DNA of 10,376 nt from Bacteriovoracaceae bacterium (GCA_023151145.1 JAKLJM010000050.1:1-10376), one strand, 5' to 3'. Positions 1-7,970 are shown, counted from the stretch's first letter. Made by a program: numbers and translations. The notes: a model not told the origin generated them from the letters alone.

Positions 1-941
1 TTAAAATTTCAGATAATAATCTTAATAGCACAACTATTGCTTGCGAAGTTTTAGAAGATGGACAAAAACTAGCGAATTCCTATCAGGTTTTCACATTTTA
101 TCCTGATTTATTAATTGAAGGGACATCATCGGCCGAAAAACTTTCTCTCGTTAAAAATGCCCTCAATAAAATAGACACTCTTATTATTTTAGAAAATTCT
201 ACACTAGAGACATTGGGAGGGTATCTAAAATTAGATATTGATCAGCTCATTGCTTTTGAAAATGCAAAAATCGCAAGCTTTGCCCAAGAAGAAAATATAA
301 CCGCAGCCAAAAATTCCAACGGTAAAGATGGTGGCTTTCTTGAACTTAATGCCAAAAAAGCATTTGGTGAATTAAAAGTTATTATGAATGGACAAAATGC
401 TGGAATTGTAAGCTCAACTCCTGAGGCGCCGACAAATTACCCTAAAGAATACGCAGCGGGAATACTTGATGGTGTACCAGAAATAGTTGAAGACGTTCGA
501 GTTTGTGATGATCGTTATGACCGTCCTATTTGTGATTGGGAACCCCAAACTGTCCAAATGCCAACATCTGGAAGAGACGGACTTACAGGCGTAAAGGGTG
601 CTACGGGGTTTAATGGCTTTAATGGAGGCAATAGCGGAATAGCGAAAGTGACAGTCATAACCTCAGATTTTTTTAACCTCACATTTGATTTAATTCCTGG
701 ATTGGAATCGATGGGAGGCGAAGGAAGTATGGGGGGGCCTGGTACACCAGGCGGAAATATACACTGCTCACCTAGAAGTAACTATTGTCAATATACCATT
801 ATTAAAAAAGGAAATCCTGGTTCACAAGGACCTGCGGGTGAACGAGGCTTATCAGGCAAAAAAGGAAGCATTCAATCAGCTGAATACATCAACAATTCAA
901 CACCAGAAGCTAATCAATCTATTAACGTTTATAACAACTAA
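1..941 (+). CDS. Collagen-like glycine-repeat surface protein, 5' partial
   Basis: The frame is open from base 3 to the TAA at 939-941 with no stop, so this is the 3' part (312 visible residues) of a longer gene. The TTG at 213 is an internal codon, not a credible start. Glycine triplets occur in three blocks: about residues 190-212 (seven G-x-y units starting GRDGLTGVKGATG), 238-251 (GGEGSMGGPGTPGG) and 270-289 (GNPGSQGPAGERGLSGKKGS). Between them lie stretches of alternating hydrophobic residues (for example LELNAKKAFGELKVIMNGQN, about 112-131) that look like beta-strand repeats. Two Cys pairs (about 168/177 and 255/262) could form small disulfide loops. Collagen-like bacterial proteins are usually exported fibrous surface proteins, but the signal peptide lies outside the window. 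The next gene starts 9 nt downstream. The collagen-like call is secure; the role is unknown. Confidence 0.75.
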   Translation, partial: KISDNNLNSTTIACEVLEDGQKLANSYQVFTFYPDLLIEGTSSAEKLSLVKNALNKIDTLIILENSTLETLGGYLKLDIDQLIAFENAKIASFAQEENITAAKNSNGKDGGFLELNAKKAFGELKVIMNGQNAGIVSSTPEAPTNYPKEYAAGILDGVPEIVEDVRVCDDRYDRPICDWEPQTVQMPTSGRDGLTGVKGATGFNGFNGGNSGIAKVTVITSDFFNLTFDLIPGLESMGGEGSMGGPGTPGGNIHCSPRSNYCQYTIIKKGNPGSQGPAGERGLSGKKGSIQSAEYINNSTPEANQSINVYNN

Positions 942-947
942 TATAAT
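942..947 (+). promoter_or_regulatory. TATAAT hexamer directly before the 951 start
   Basis: A perfect TATAAT lies 3 nt before the ATG at 951, and no Shine-Dalgarno-like sequence is visible in the preceding 25 nt. If used as a -10 box it would give a leaderless or nearly leaderless mRNA. No convincing -35 box lies 16-18 nt upstream, and TATAAT-like strings are common in AT-rich DNA. Coupling to the upstream gene is the simpler explanation. Confidence 0.15.
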
Positions 948-950
948 ATT

Positions 951-3737
951 ATGAAAAAAAATACTCTCATTTCTTATGTTCTTTTTTCTTTGTTTAGCTT
1001 TGGATGCTCTGAAAGAGTAACCAATATTTATCAAAACAATGAAACAAAAGAAGTTCTGACTATTGAAGAAGATTCTTTGAAACAAAAAGATATCACATTT
1101 GAGGAATGGAAGCGTTTAGTTCTAACAGAAGAAAAATCAAATCATGCTCTAGCAAAAATTTTTCTTCCCTATCTTAAAAATAATCACAAAACAGAAATTC
1201 AAGAATTTATTGAAACTCATTTAACAGATGAAGAGGCCACAAAAGTTTTAGAGAAAGTTATTCAAAGTTTTAAAGACAAAGAGCTAAGCTTACTTATTCA
1301 AGATGCTCCATGGAAAAATACAGCGTTATTTGAAAAAAGCATCTATGCGCAAATTCAAAACAATAATCGTCAATCTCACTTTGAAAAACAAATAATTATT
1401 GAAACATCAAATGTCATTAGAAGTAAATATCTCAATAGTATTATTGCTACTTACGAAGAAAACCTATCAAAAAATATCGGAGAAATTGCTCCTCAAATTC
1501 AAGATGAATTAGTTCAAAAATTTCCGACAGAAACGGCCGACATTGAAAAAGATATTCAAAATGGTGAGAAACTAAGTGCCATCCAAAAGCTCAATAACCT
1601 GTTGCAAACTTTGGACTACTTCAACACGATTCGTATTGATTCCGAGCTTAAAGATAATGAAACGATTGCGCTTGGAATTGGTGGATTAATTTCTTATCAA
1701 ATCTATCAAAACGTGAAAGAGACAAGAACCATTAGAAATATCAAAAAAATCATTGAAGATGCTAAAACTTACAAGAAAAAACTCGATCAAGTAAAAACTC
1801 TTTTTGCTGAATACAAAAACATTGAAAATAACACCAAAGAAGAAATTGAATCCATTGGAAAAATCTCTAAAGAACTTGGCTCTGAAACTAAAAATCTTTT
1901 CAGAGATATAAAATCTGATATATCTAAAAACCCTGATCGAGATTTACAAGCAAAAGATCAAATTAAAACACTCTATAATTCTTTATTTAAAAACAAGAAA
2001 GAGAATCATGACTCTGAACGCCTGGGTAAATATAAACAAAACGTTCAAAAAATTGAAAAAAACGTTATTGCATTAAGTGATTCTTTTGAAGCCATTAACA
2101 ACAATTTCATGACCAGTATCAACACCTTTAAAAAAATGGCGCAAGTCTTTGATTTAAAGATCGGTAAAGATGCTCAAAAAATTCTTGATAAGGCGGAGAA
2201 AATTTCAAGCGTTGTTTCATTAGCAAACAATGTCGTCAAAAGTTTTATGACTGGAGGACCCCTGGGAGCTGCCTCTGCGCTCACAAGCGCCTTAGGTCAA
2301 AGTCCAGAACAAGCAGCTTTGGGTCAAATTTCTCAAAAGCTACAAGAAATGGATCGTAAGCTTGATGAAATCTTATCCCTTCAAAAACAAATGATCCAGC
2401 TGCAACTTGAAACCATGAAAATGGTTCGCGACCTCGCTCTTTTAGTGGATGAACTTCATCAAAAAGAAATGATGAAATTAAGTGAACTGCGAAACGATAC
2501 ACTGGTTAATATTGAAATCTCTAAATCTATTCTTAATAAAGATATTAGAAAATGCGAGTCATTAATCGAATTTCAACTTGTTCAGCAAAACCAAGCCAAT
2601 CAACGGACGGTTTTCTTAAATAAAATTGTTGATGCCGACCTCGTTCAATCTACCCATGACCAATTTTACGGATCTTTTAAATCTTATAAGAAATTTGAAA
2701 ATATTATCACGGCTACTCACTTTACAAACTACAATGATTGCCAACGCGCCATCTCTGATGCCTTTGGCGTTTTAAGCATTCAAGAAAATCCTATTTATTC
2801 AGTTTTTTCATCTAATGAAGAAAATAATTATCTTAAATATTTTAAAAGCCAATATTTGCCATTACTGCCATTGTTACAAAATAAAATGCAACAAAGCTCT
2901 CATCTGGCTTTCCCGCTTCACTTGCCTACTTTTTACCTTAAAGACGTGGGAACACTTCATTATTTAATGAACAATCCACAGACTACAATTGATCAAAAAT
3001 TTGATCAATATGATATTGAAAACCTCATATCGAGTAATGCTCTACTTCGCTACAGCTCTTCCCTTTTAGTTCTCTACCCCATCTTGGACTTCGATCAACA
3101 AACCTGGAAAATGGGTATTAAGGCTACAATTGACGAATTTTTCGAAAATCTCGAAAGCCAATCACGCAGTACCTATTTTTTAAATAATGCTCTCTATTTG
3201 ACTAATTCTGCTATTGCTCAAGAAAATCTTTTATCTGGGGCGCTTATTTTAGACGATCTTTTCTCTCAGAAAAATGAACTCTTGAGTGGAGATACTGATT
3301 GTTCAAGTGCAAACTCTCCACAATTAAAATGTGCAGTTTTAAGTAACAGAATCTTACTTACCAATCTTATCAATTACAGTATTTTAAATTCCGATAAAGC
3401 CCAATACCACGAGGCTTATTCCTCAAAGAATTTAGAAGACATCGAAAGAGCACTTGCTAATGGGCAAAACTTATCCAAAGAAAAAGTGAGATTAAATAAC
3501 GGAAAGATTTTCTTTGTTGTTGAATATAAACTAAATGGTTTAGGTCATGAAAAGCATATTGAATTAAAATCCCTAAAGGAAATTGAATCTACTCCTATTT
3601 TCTATTCAGAAAGTATGGAGAAGCTTGTAAAACTGCAAGCTAAGATCATCGAATCTCTTATTTCTATTTCTCCGCAAATTTCCTCACCTGAAATGAATAA
3701 GAAACAAGCTTCTCTTTTATTATTAAAGGCCATTTAA
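951..3737 (+). CDS. Large helical probable lipoprotein with central hydrophobic segment and coiled coils
   Basis: This 928-residue protein is not from a family I recognise. The N-terminus MKKNTLISYVLFSLFSFGC is a lipoprotein-type signal with Cys19; the box (SFGC) lacks the usual Leu at -3, so lipidation is likely but not certain. Residues about 255-415 are Lys/Glu-rich helices. A short hydrophobic stretch (ALGIGGLISYQIY) lies near 240-253, and a Gly/Ala-rich segment (SFMTGGPLGAASALTSALG) near 430-448. A strong coiled coil follows at about 459-518 (QISQKLQEMDRKLDEILSLQ and on). The C-terminal 400 residues look helical and globular, with a close Cys pair near 784/794. Long coiled coils around a hydrophobic helix resemble alpha-helical pore-forming proteins, but that is shape only. 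It lies 9 nt after the collagen-like gene, has no visible ribosome binding site, and its stop is 2 nt from that of the convergent operon. Confidence 0.8.
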   Translation: MKKNTLISYVLFSLFSFGCSERVTNIYQNNETKEVLTIEEDSLKQKDITFEEWKRLVLTEEKSNHALAKIFLPYLKNNHKTEIQEFIETHLTDEEATKVLEKVIQSFKDKELSLLIQDAPWKNTALFEKSIYAQIQNNNRQSHFEKQIIIETSNVIRSKYLNSIIATYEENLSKNIGEIAPQIQDELVQKFPTETADIEKDIQNGEKLSAIQKLNNLLQTLDYFNTIRIDSELKDNETIALGIGGLISYQIYQNVKETRTIRNIKKIIEDAKTYKKKLDQVKTLFAEYKNIENNTKEEIESIGKISKELGSETKNLFRDIKSDISKNPDRDLQAKDQIKTLYNSLFKNKKENHDSERLGKYKQNVQKIEKNVIALSDSFEAINNNFMTSINTFKKMAQVFDLKIGKDAQKILDKAEKISSVVSLANNVVKSFMTGGPLGAASALTSALGQSPEQAALGQISQKLQEMDRKLDEILSLQKQMIQLQLETMKMVRDLALLVDELHQKEMMKLSELRNDTLVNIEISKSILNKDIRKCESLIEFQLVQQNQANQRTVFLNKIVDADLVQSTHDQFYGSFKSYKKFENIITATHFTNYNDCQRAISDAFGVLSIQENPIYSVFSSNEENNYLKYFKSQYLPLLPLLQNKMQQSSHLAFPLHLPTFYLKDVGTLHYLMNNPQTTIDQKFDQYDIENLISSNALLRYSSSLLVLYPILDFDQQTWKMGIKATIDEFFENLESQSRSTYFLNNALYLTNSAIAQENLLSGALILDDLFSQKNELLSGDTDCSSANSPQLKCAVLSNRILLTNLINYSILNSDKAQYHEAYSSKNLEDIERALANGQNLSKEKVRLNNGKIFFVVEYKLNGLGHEKHIELKSLKEIESTPIFYSESMEKLVKLQAKIIESLISISPQISSPEMNKKQASLLLLKAI

Positions 3738-3739
3738 TT

Positions 3740-4615
3740 TTATTTTAAAGCATTATTTAAAACTTCAATTTCTTTATACTTAAGCTCGATTGTTCTATTT
3801 GTACTTTCGAGCTTTCTTTTCAGTTCGTTTATTTTATTCTCAACTTCAAAAAGATCCTTTTTACTAGAATTAATCTTTGCCAAGAAATCTCTTTCCGTAC
3901 TTCCATTACATTCGGCCATGAAACTTGATCCAGGATCTTTTTTTTCACGAACCAATTGAAGCTTTTCATTACATTCACTGATAATACTTCTAAATTTTAT
4001 GTTTTTGGCTTCTTCTTCGCTTATAGTTTTATTTATTTGATCTAATGACTTTGTTAAATCATCAACTTCTTTCATTTTTGAGCCAACACTTCGGCCTAAA
4101 TTAAAATCTTTTTCCAAATTAGCTGGGCACGTATTTTTATAAATGTGATTTTTTCTAGCAAACTCTACTCCCCCTAATCTTGTACACATTGCACTTAAGG
4201 CCGACTGATAGCCGGTTTTGTAATCATTCATTTCTTCCTTGGTCTTGGGTCCATATTCACATTTTTGTAAAATTCCAAGATGTGAATCAAAAGGTTCTCC
4301 TTTCGTGGCGAGCCTTTGCCCATAGTCGCTCATATTTAATTTAGTTATATTTTCAATCCCCACGCACTGACTAATCTTTGCGTCTTTGAAGGCATTAAAA
4401 AAAATAGTTTTATGATTTTCGGTCGCTCCCCCTTCACATGAAGAGGCAATTCCAGCGAAATGATCCTGTGGAATTTTATTACTTAAAAATGCTTCACGCC
4501 CCTTTTGATCCCAGTTAATCTCGTGACATTCATCTCGAAAAAAAGATCCAATACTACTACATGATGTTGCTATAAGTGCCGTGGAACTCAAGACTAGCAT
4601 TTTCTTTATTTTCAT
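3740..4615 (-). CDS. DUF2799-type lipoprotein with coiled-coil tail
   Basis: This 291-residue protein starts MKIKKMLVLSSTALIATSC, a lipoprotein signal with Cys19. Residues about 28-180 follow the DUF2799 pattern: an early EC....W...G.EAF segment, then GYQSALSAMC (135-144), an F-A-R-x5-Y-x3-C-P stretch (152-164) and a closing DFNLGRSVG (170-178). The early W/G...H...C module seems to be present twice (about 30-60 and 84-119). A coiled coil follows (about 182-205 and 243-290). Nine cysteines beyond or including Cys19 suggest an oxidising compartment. DUF2799 proteins are bacterial lipoproteins of unknown function. The gene is last in a three-gene operon: it starts 7 nt after the preceding stop, with a weak AGGT-type ribosome site overlapping that TAG. 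Family assignment is by recalled pattern, not by search. Confidence 0.75.
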   Translation of the reverse strand: MKIKKMLVLSSTALIATSCSSIGSFFRDECHEINWDQKGREAFLSNKIPQDHFAGIASSCEGGATENHKTIFFNAFKDAKISQCVGIENITKLNMSDYGQRLATKGEPFDSHLGILQKCEYGPKTKEEMNDYKTGYQSALSAMCTRLGGVEFARKNHIYKNTCPANLEKDFNLGRSVGSKMKEVDDLTKSLDQINKTISEEEAKNIKFRSIISECNEKLQLVREKKDPGSSFMAECNGSTERDFLAKINSSKKDLFEVENKINELKRKLESTNRTIELKYKEIEVLNNALK

Positions 4616-4622
4616 TTTTTAC

Positions 4623-7181
4623 CTATTTAATTTTCTTTAACATCTGGTCTAATTCATTCTTTCTAACGATAAGCTTATTATCCTTAATAAGCTTCCAGTC
4701 TAGAATTGAACGTTGGACATCTTGCGACAGTGAAGCAAAGTTTTCAATAACGGGCTTCTGTGAATTATCCATGGCCACGATTACGGTATCAATAGTTTTA
4801 TCTTTATTTTTAACCCCTAAATGTAATTTTTCTTTTTTATCTTTCCAAATTTGATCTAGTTTTCCTTGATCTAACCCTTCAATTTCTTCAGCTGATAATA
4901 AAACAGCGTTCGTTTTTTTTTCTTCGGCTTGATCTTTTGTTTTTAGTTCATTTCCTGTATTTCCAAAAGTCGACAAACTAAGCCCTTTTCCAGCTCTCGT
5001 CTCTTTTGAATCTTTACTTTCTTTTGCCTGACTTGTTCCATTACTTGTCGCGCCTTTTGATTGAGTGCTGGCAATACTACGTCCATTTTCTTCCATATTC
5101 CCAAGTGATTCTTCCTCATGCTGTCTATTAGTCTGTTGAACAGCACTTCTAAAATCCGTATTCTCACGAACTTCTCTTACTGCTTTTTTATTTTTTGCTA
5201 ATAGTTCCCTCTCACGATTTTTCAAATAATCATTTTCTTTATTCAAAGCTTGAATTCTTTGATCAACACTAAGTCCTGTTTTTGCCGATTGGGTGCTAGA
5301 TTCTTGAGCCGCACTCATTCCTTCTAGCTTTGCAATCCTTTCTCTTAATTCCGCATTCTCTTTAGTGACATAATTTTCTGGTTTAGTGATTGCTGAATCT
5401 GATTTAGCTGGTCTTTTTGCTGTTAAAGTATTGCTCAAAGCTTGAGTTTTTCTCATTTCAGCAATTTCAGCAGCAAACTTATTCATAGAATTCGTTTCAT
5501 TAAATGGATTTGCTTGCCTTACAATATTCGGCTCATTTTTTTCATCTGCTCGATAGTCTTCACTCTCTTCATTAGTAGTCTTACCTGCAGAAGAAATATT
5601 TACACCTTTTATTCTATCTGGCTCCGATTGAGCGTTAAATTCTTTAAGTTTTAAATCATCAGCATTTTCTTCGGACTTTTTTATTTCTTTTTTATTATCT
5701 GAAGCGATGAAATTGGATTTTTTAGTGTCACCTAAAAGATTGTCAAAAAAATCTAGTTCAACTTCTTTTGCACTTGCACTTGCCTCTGAATCGTTTGCAC
5801 TGGCCAGTGATGTTTCTTTTTCTCTGTTCTTTTTGGCGAGGATTTTGGCTTGTCTTCTTTCACAACTCTCTAAATAATTAGCGGTTTTTTCAACTTTGTC
5901 TTCACAGGCTTTATCACTAGTGCAATTATAGACTTCTTTTAAAGACTGTGAGCTAATTCTCTTTCTCTCATTTGAACATAGGTTTTTGTCTTTTAATTCA
6001 ACGGCCTTACAATGTGAAAACTCTTTAAGTTTTTCAACTTCTAAATTAATTGCATCTTCGCTCAATACTTCTCTTAAGCTTCTTACATAGTCTCCATTAT
6101 TACCAATGTAACTATCTACAGACTTACCTTCAAAGTTTTTAGCTTGTGAATTTTCGTCTAATTCACACCTTTTACCAAAGGCCATAAAAGCCATTTCTTT
6201 ATCTTGTAAATTCACTCTTCTATTTCTTGCCATATTCGATTGAGTCATATCAAAACCATCAAATAATTGACGACTACTTAATGAATCTCTTGATTCGTAC
6301 TTTAGATCATCAGAGCAGATATAAGATTTAATTTTTGTTTGAAAACTCTCACAAGACTTAGCCATGGTATTAGAGATTTCTTTGGCGTTTTCTGATTTTT
6401 TATAAAAATCATGAATTTTATTTTTTACTAATTCTGCTAATTTATTACTATCAATCGTTAATTCTGGTCCTTGAATACCCTTAACTTCATTAATGAACTT
6501 ATTAGCAACTTTTTCATCACCTCTAAAAATCAAATCAAGCATTGGGAATTCACTTTTCATTTCTTCAATTGGTTTGCCTTGATCTACGTACTCTTTAAGT
6601 TTCAACAAAGCACCTTTCGTTAAACTTGCTTGATAGAGTAAAAACTGTTCATTTTTTCCATTCAAAAGAGAACAACTTTTATCCTCACTGTCTCCAATCA
6701 TTGAACTAAACTTATTTTTAATTGAAGCAGTAAATCCAATCTCATTTTCTACCTGATACTTAGAAAATAAAATCTTTTTTCTTCTTTCGTATTCTTTAGC
6801 ATTTTTCCCTTGGCACTTCGAAATATCCGTCATTTTATCTAATTGACAACTTTGCGCGATCGTATTCTGCTCACCATAATTGACTAAATTTACACCAAGG
6901 GAATTAAAGAACTCTCCCTGAAGCATGATTAGTTCTAAATCTTGATCAAGACTAGTTTTTAGAGCATCTGCAATTTTTTGATCTAACTCTGATTTATATT
7001 TTTCTTCATTTTCTTTTAAATAGACTTTTGCAAATGAGCAATTCTCTAGATTTCTAACCAAAGATTCAACTTTAACATCTCTTCCTGTACTATCTTTTCC
7101 AATACAGCCATTGAATCCTTCAATATCTAATTGTGCATATGCCTGAGACGAAAACATTAATGGAATAAGAATTTTTTTCAT
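4623..7181 (-). CDS. Large exported protein: Cys-rich N-half, disordered linker, coiled coils, small C-terminal domain
   Basis: I do not recognise a family. The start is set at the ATG at 7181 (852 residues) because it begins a signal peptide, MKKILIPLMFSSQAYA, cleaved before QLD. It follows the upstream stop by 1 nt and has GGAAA 6 nt upstream. An in-frame upstream start at 7262 would add 27 residues and spoil the signal peptide. All 13 cysteines lie between residues about 26 and 440, so the N-terminal half is probably a disulfide-bonded periplasmic or surface domain. Residues about 450-600 are Ser/Asp/Glu/Lys-rich low complexity (for example SANDSEASASAKEVE). Coiled coils lie near 603-622 (NAELRERIAKLEG) and 637-675. 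A Ser/Lys-rich stretch follows, and the last ~97 residues (from about 756) look folded, with IDTVIVAMDN strands and a helical end. It is the middle gene of the operon, probably acting with its Cys-rich neighbours in the envelope. Confidence 0.75.
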   Translation of the reverse strand: MKKILIPLMFSSQAYAQLDIEGFNGCIGKDSTGRDVKVESLVRNLENCSFAKVYLKENEEKYKSELDQKIADALKTSLDQDLELIMLQGEFFNSLGVNLVNYGEQNTIAQSCQLDKMTDISKCQGKNAKEYERRKKILFSKYQVENEIGFTASIKNKFSSMIGDSEDKSCSLLNGKNEQFLLYQASLTKGALLKLKEYVDQGKPIEEMKSEFPMLDLIFRGDEKVANKFINEVKGIQGPELTIDSNKLAELVKNKIHDFYKKSENAKEISNTMAKSCESFQTKIKSYICSDDLKYESRDSLSSRQLFDGFDMTQSNMARNRRVNLQDKEMAFMAFGKRCELDENSQAKNFEGKSVDSYIGNNGDYVRSLREVLSEDAINLEVEKLKEFSHCKAVELKDKNLCSNERKRISSQSLKEVYNCTSDKACEDKVEKTANYLESCERRQAKILAKKNREKETSLASANDSEASASAKEVELDFFDNLLGDTKKSNFIASDNKKEIKKSEENADDLKLKEFNAQSEPDRIKGVNISSAGKTTNEESEDYRADEKNEPNIVRQANPFNETNSMNKFAAEIAEMRKTQALSNTLTAKRPAKSDSAITKPENYVTKENAELRERIAKLEGMSAAQESSTQSAKTGLSVDQRIQALNKENDYLKNRERELLAKNKKAVREVRENTDFRSAVQQTNRQHEEESLGNMEENGRSIASTQSKGATSNGTSQAKESKDSKETRAGKGLSLSTFGNTGNELKTKDQAEEKKTNAVLLSAEEIEGLDQGKLDQIWKDKKEKLHLGVKNKDKTIDTVIVAMDNSQKPVIENFASLSQDVQRSILDWKLIKDNKLIVRKNELDQMLKKIK

Positions 7182-7182
7182 T

Positions 7183-7908
7183 TTATTTTCCAGCGTAAAG
7201 AGGCTTTTTACAGTTTGCATCTGATTTATATTTTTTAAACTCTGCCCCTTTAGAACAAGCATAGTTAAATATCTTTTCCATATTTTTTTTCATATTTTCA
7301 GGCATAGCTGTGTGATCTTTTTTTCTCACATAATACAAATAATCTAAAAAGGTTTCACCTAATGTGCTTTCGATATTTAATATTTTAGTGAGCTTGTCTC
7401 CATCACCAGAAAGATCATAACTCTCCCAAATAGCTTCCAGATAATCGACGCGTTTAGAGGGATCATCTACGATCAAATGAATCATCGGCGCTTTGATTCC
7501 GATATTGCGATTGTAATTCAGAGGTGAACACTCTACCATCGTAAAGTAATCATCTACCTTATTAAACTCTGGCATTGTAGGAATGCTGTCATACATATGC
7601 TCTATCTCATAGCGGTCTGTAGCACTTCTAAATCTGTCACACATTACTGATTTGTAGCATCCTTCACCTTTTCCAAAACATGCTGGAATATAGCTTTTCG
7701 GATTAATGGCTAGAGGATTTTCTTTTGTTAAATCTTTTGAAATTGCTTTCGGTGCTGCAATTTCTTTTTTCAAATTCATGGCAACAGTTATATCTGGCTT
7801 CACTGTCGTCGTGAGCTTTCCACCGCATCCTACGCAATCAACTTCAATGGGCTTTCCGGCCACGCTTGAAAGAGAAAAAAGCAACATCATCGGTATCAGT
7901 GCCTTCAC
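7183..7908 (-). CDS. Cys-rich exported protein, first gene of envelope operon
   Basis: This 241-residue protein starts at GTG 7908, supported by a strong GAGGAG 5 nt upstream. The N-terminus MKALIPMMLLFSLSSVAG is a Sec signal peptide, cleaved near residue 17-18. The mature protein opens with a CVGC pair (Cys25/Cys28) and has six more cysteines (77, 84, 90, 127, 218, 233); eight in total fits disulfide-bonded export. Residues about 138-225 form short helices with the rhythm of degenerate ankyrin-like units (IGIKAPMIHLIVDDP, then GETFLDYLYYV, then a C-SKGAEF end). DLSGDGDKL (165-173) faintly resembles a calcium loop, but it is not a full EF-hand. The specific function is unknown. It is transcribed with the two downstream genes from the sigma-28-like promoter; the next gene starts 1 nt after its TAA. 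Confidence 0.75.
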   Translation of the reverse strand: MKALIPMMLLFSLSSVAGKPIEVDCVGCGGKLTTTVKPDITVAMNLKKEIAAPKAISKDLTKENPLAINPKSYIPACFGKGEGCYKSVMCDRFRSATDRYEIEHMYDSIPTMPEFNKVDDYFTMVECSPLNYNRNIGIKAPMIHLIVDDPSKRVDYLEAIWESYDLSGDGDKLTKILNIESTLGETFLDYLYYVRKKDHTAMPENMKKNMEKIFNYACSKGAEFKKYKSDANCKKPLYAGK

Positions 7909-7913
7909 AAAGA

Positions 7914-7920
7914 CTCCTCA
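7914..7920 (-). promoter_or_regulatory. Strong Shine-Dalgarno fixing the GTG start at 7908
   Basis: On the minus strand this reads TGAGGAG and lies 5 nt before GTG. It is the best ribosome binding site in the window. It decides the GTG start and points to efficient translation of the operon's first gene. Confidence 0.85.
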
Positions 7921-7942
7921 AAAACAAAATAGATTTTAGTGT

Positions 7943-7970
7943 TTATCGGCTAACTACTTACTTATCTTGA
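7943..7970 (-). promoter_or_regulatory. Sigma-28 (FliA)-type promoter of the three-gene envelope operon
   Basis: On the minus strand, TCAAGATA (7970-7963) and GCCGATAA (7950-7943) are separated by 12 nt. The flagellar sigma-28 consensus is TAAAGTTT-N11-GCCGATAA: the -10 matches 8/8 and the -35 matches 5/8, with one extra spacer base. A transcript starting near 7936 would have a leader of under 30 nt holding only the GAGGAG site before GTG 7908, which fits well. An exact GCCGATAA is expected only about 0.3 times by chance on both strands of a window this size, and this copy sits where a promoter is needed. No better sigma-70 promoter was seen there. Sigma-28 control would tie the operon to motility, or to attack phase in Bdellovibrio-like predators. 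Confidence 0.6.

Noticed and set aside
165..173. DLSGDGDKL in the 241-residue protein as a calcium-binding EF-hand (positions are residues)
   Set aside because: The loop lacks the full 12-residue EF-hand ligand pattern and flanking helix pair, so it is noted only as a resemblance.
213..215. TTG at 213 as the start of the collagen-like gene
   Set aside because: The same frame is open without a stop back to base 3, encodes protein-like sequence there, and has no ribosome site before 213.
3743..3762. TTTTAAA-GCATTA-TTTAAAA inverted repeat as a terminator between the convergent genes
   Set aside because: The stem is entirely A-T, lies inside the last codons of the minus-strand gene, and has no proper T-run after it on either strand.
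4576..4854. 92-codon plus-strand open frame across the junction of two minus-strand genes
   Set aside because: It is rich in Phe/Ser/Leu/Ile, as expected from the complement of Lys/Glu-rich genes, and is antisense to two supported reading frames.
5442..5654. 70-codon plus-strand open frame
   Set aside because: It is antisense to the low-complexity linker of the 852-residue gene, with Phe/Ile bias from complementing Lys/Glu/Asn codons.
7182..7262. ATG-type upstream start at 7262 for the 852-residue gene
   Set aside because: It would overlap the previous gene by 80 nt and place 27 residues in front of a clean signal peptide. The ATG at 7181 has a ribosome site and follows the previous stop by 1 nt.
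7706..7939. 77-codon plus-strand open frame crossing the operon start
   Set aside because: It runs antisense through the signal peptide, ribosome site and promoter of a well-supported gene.
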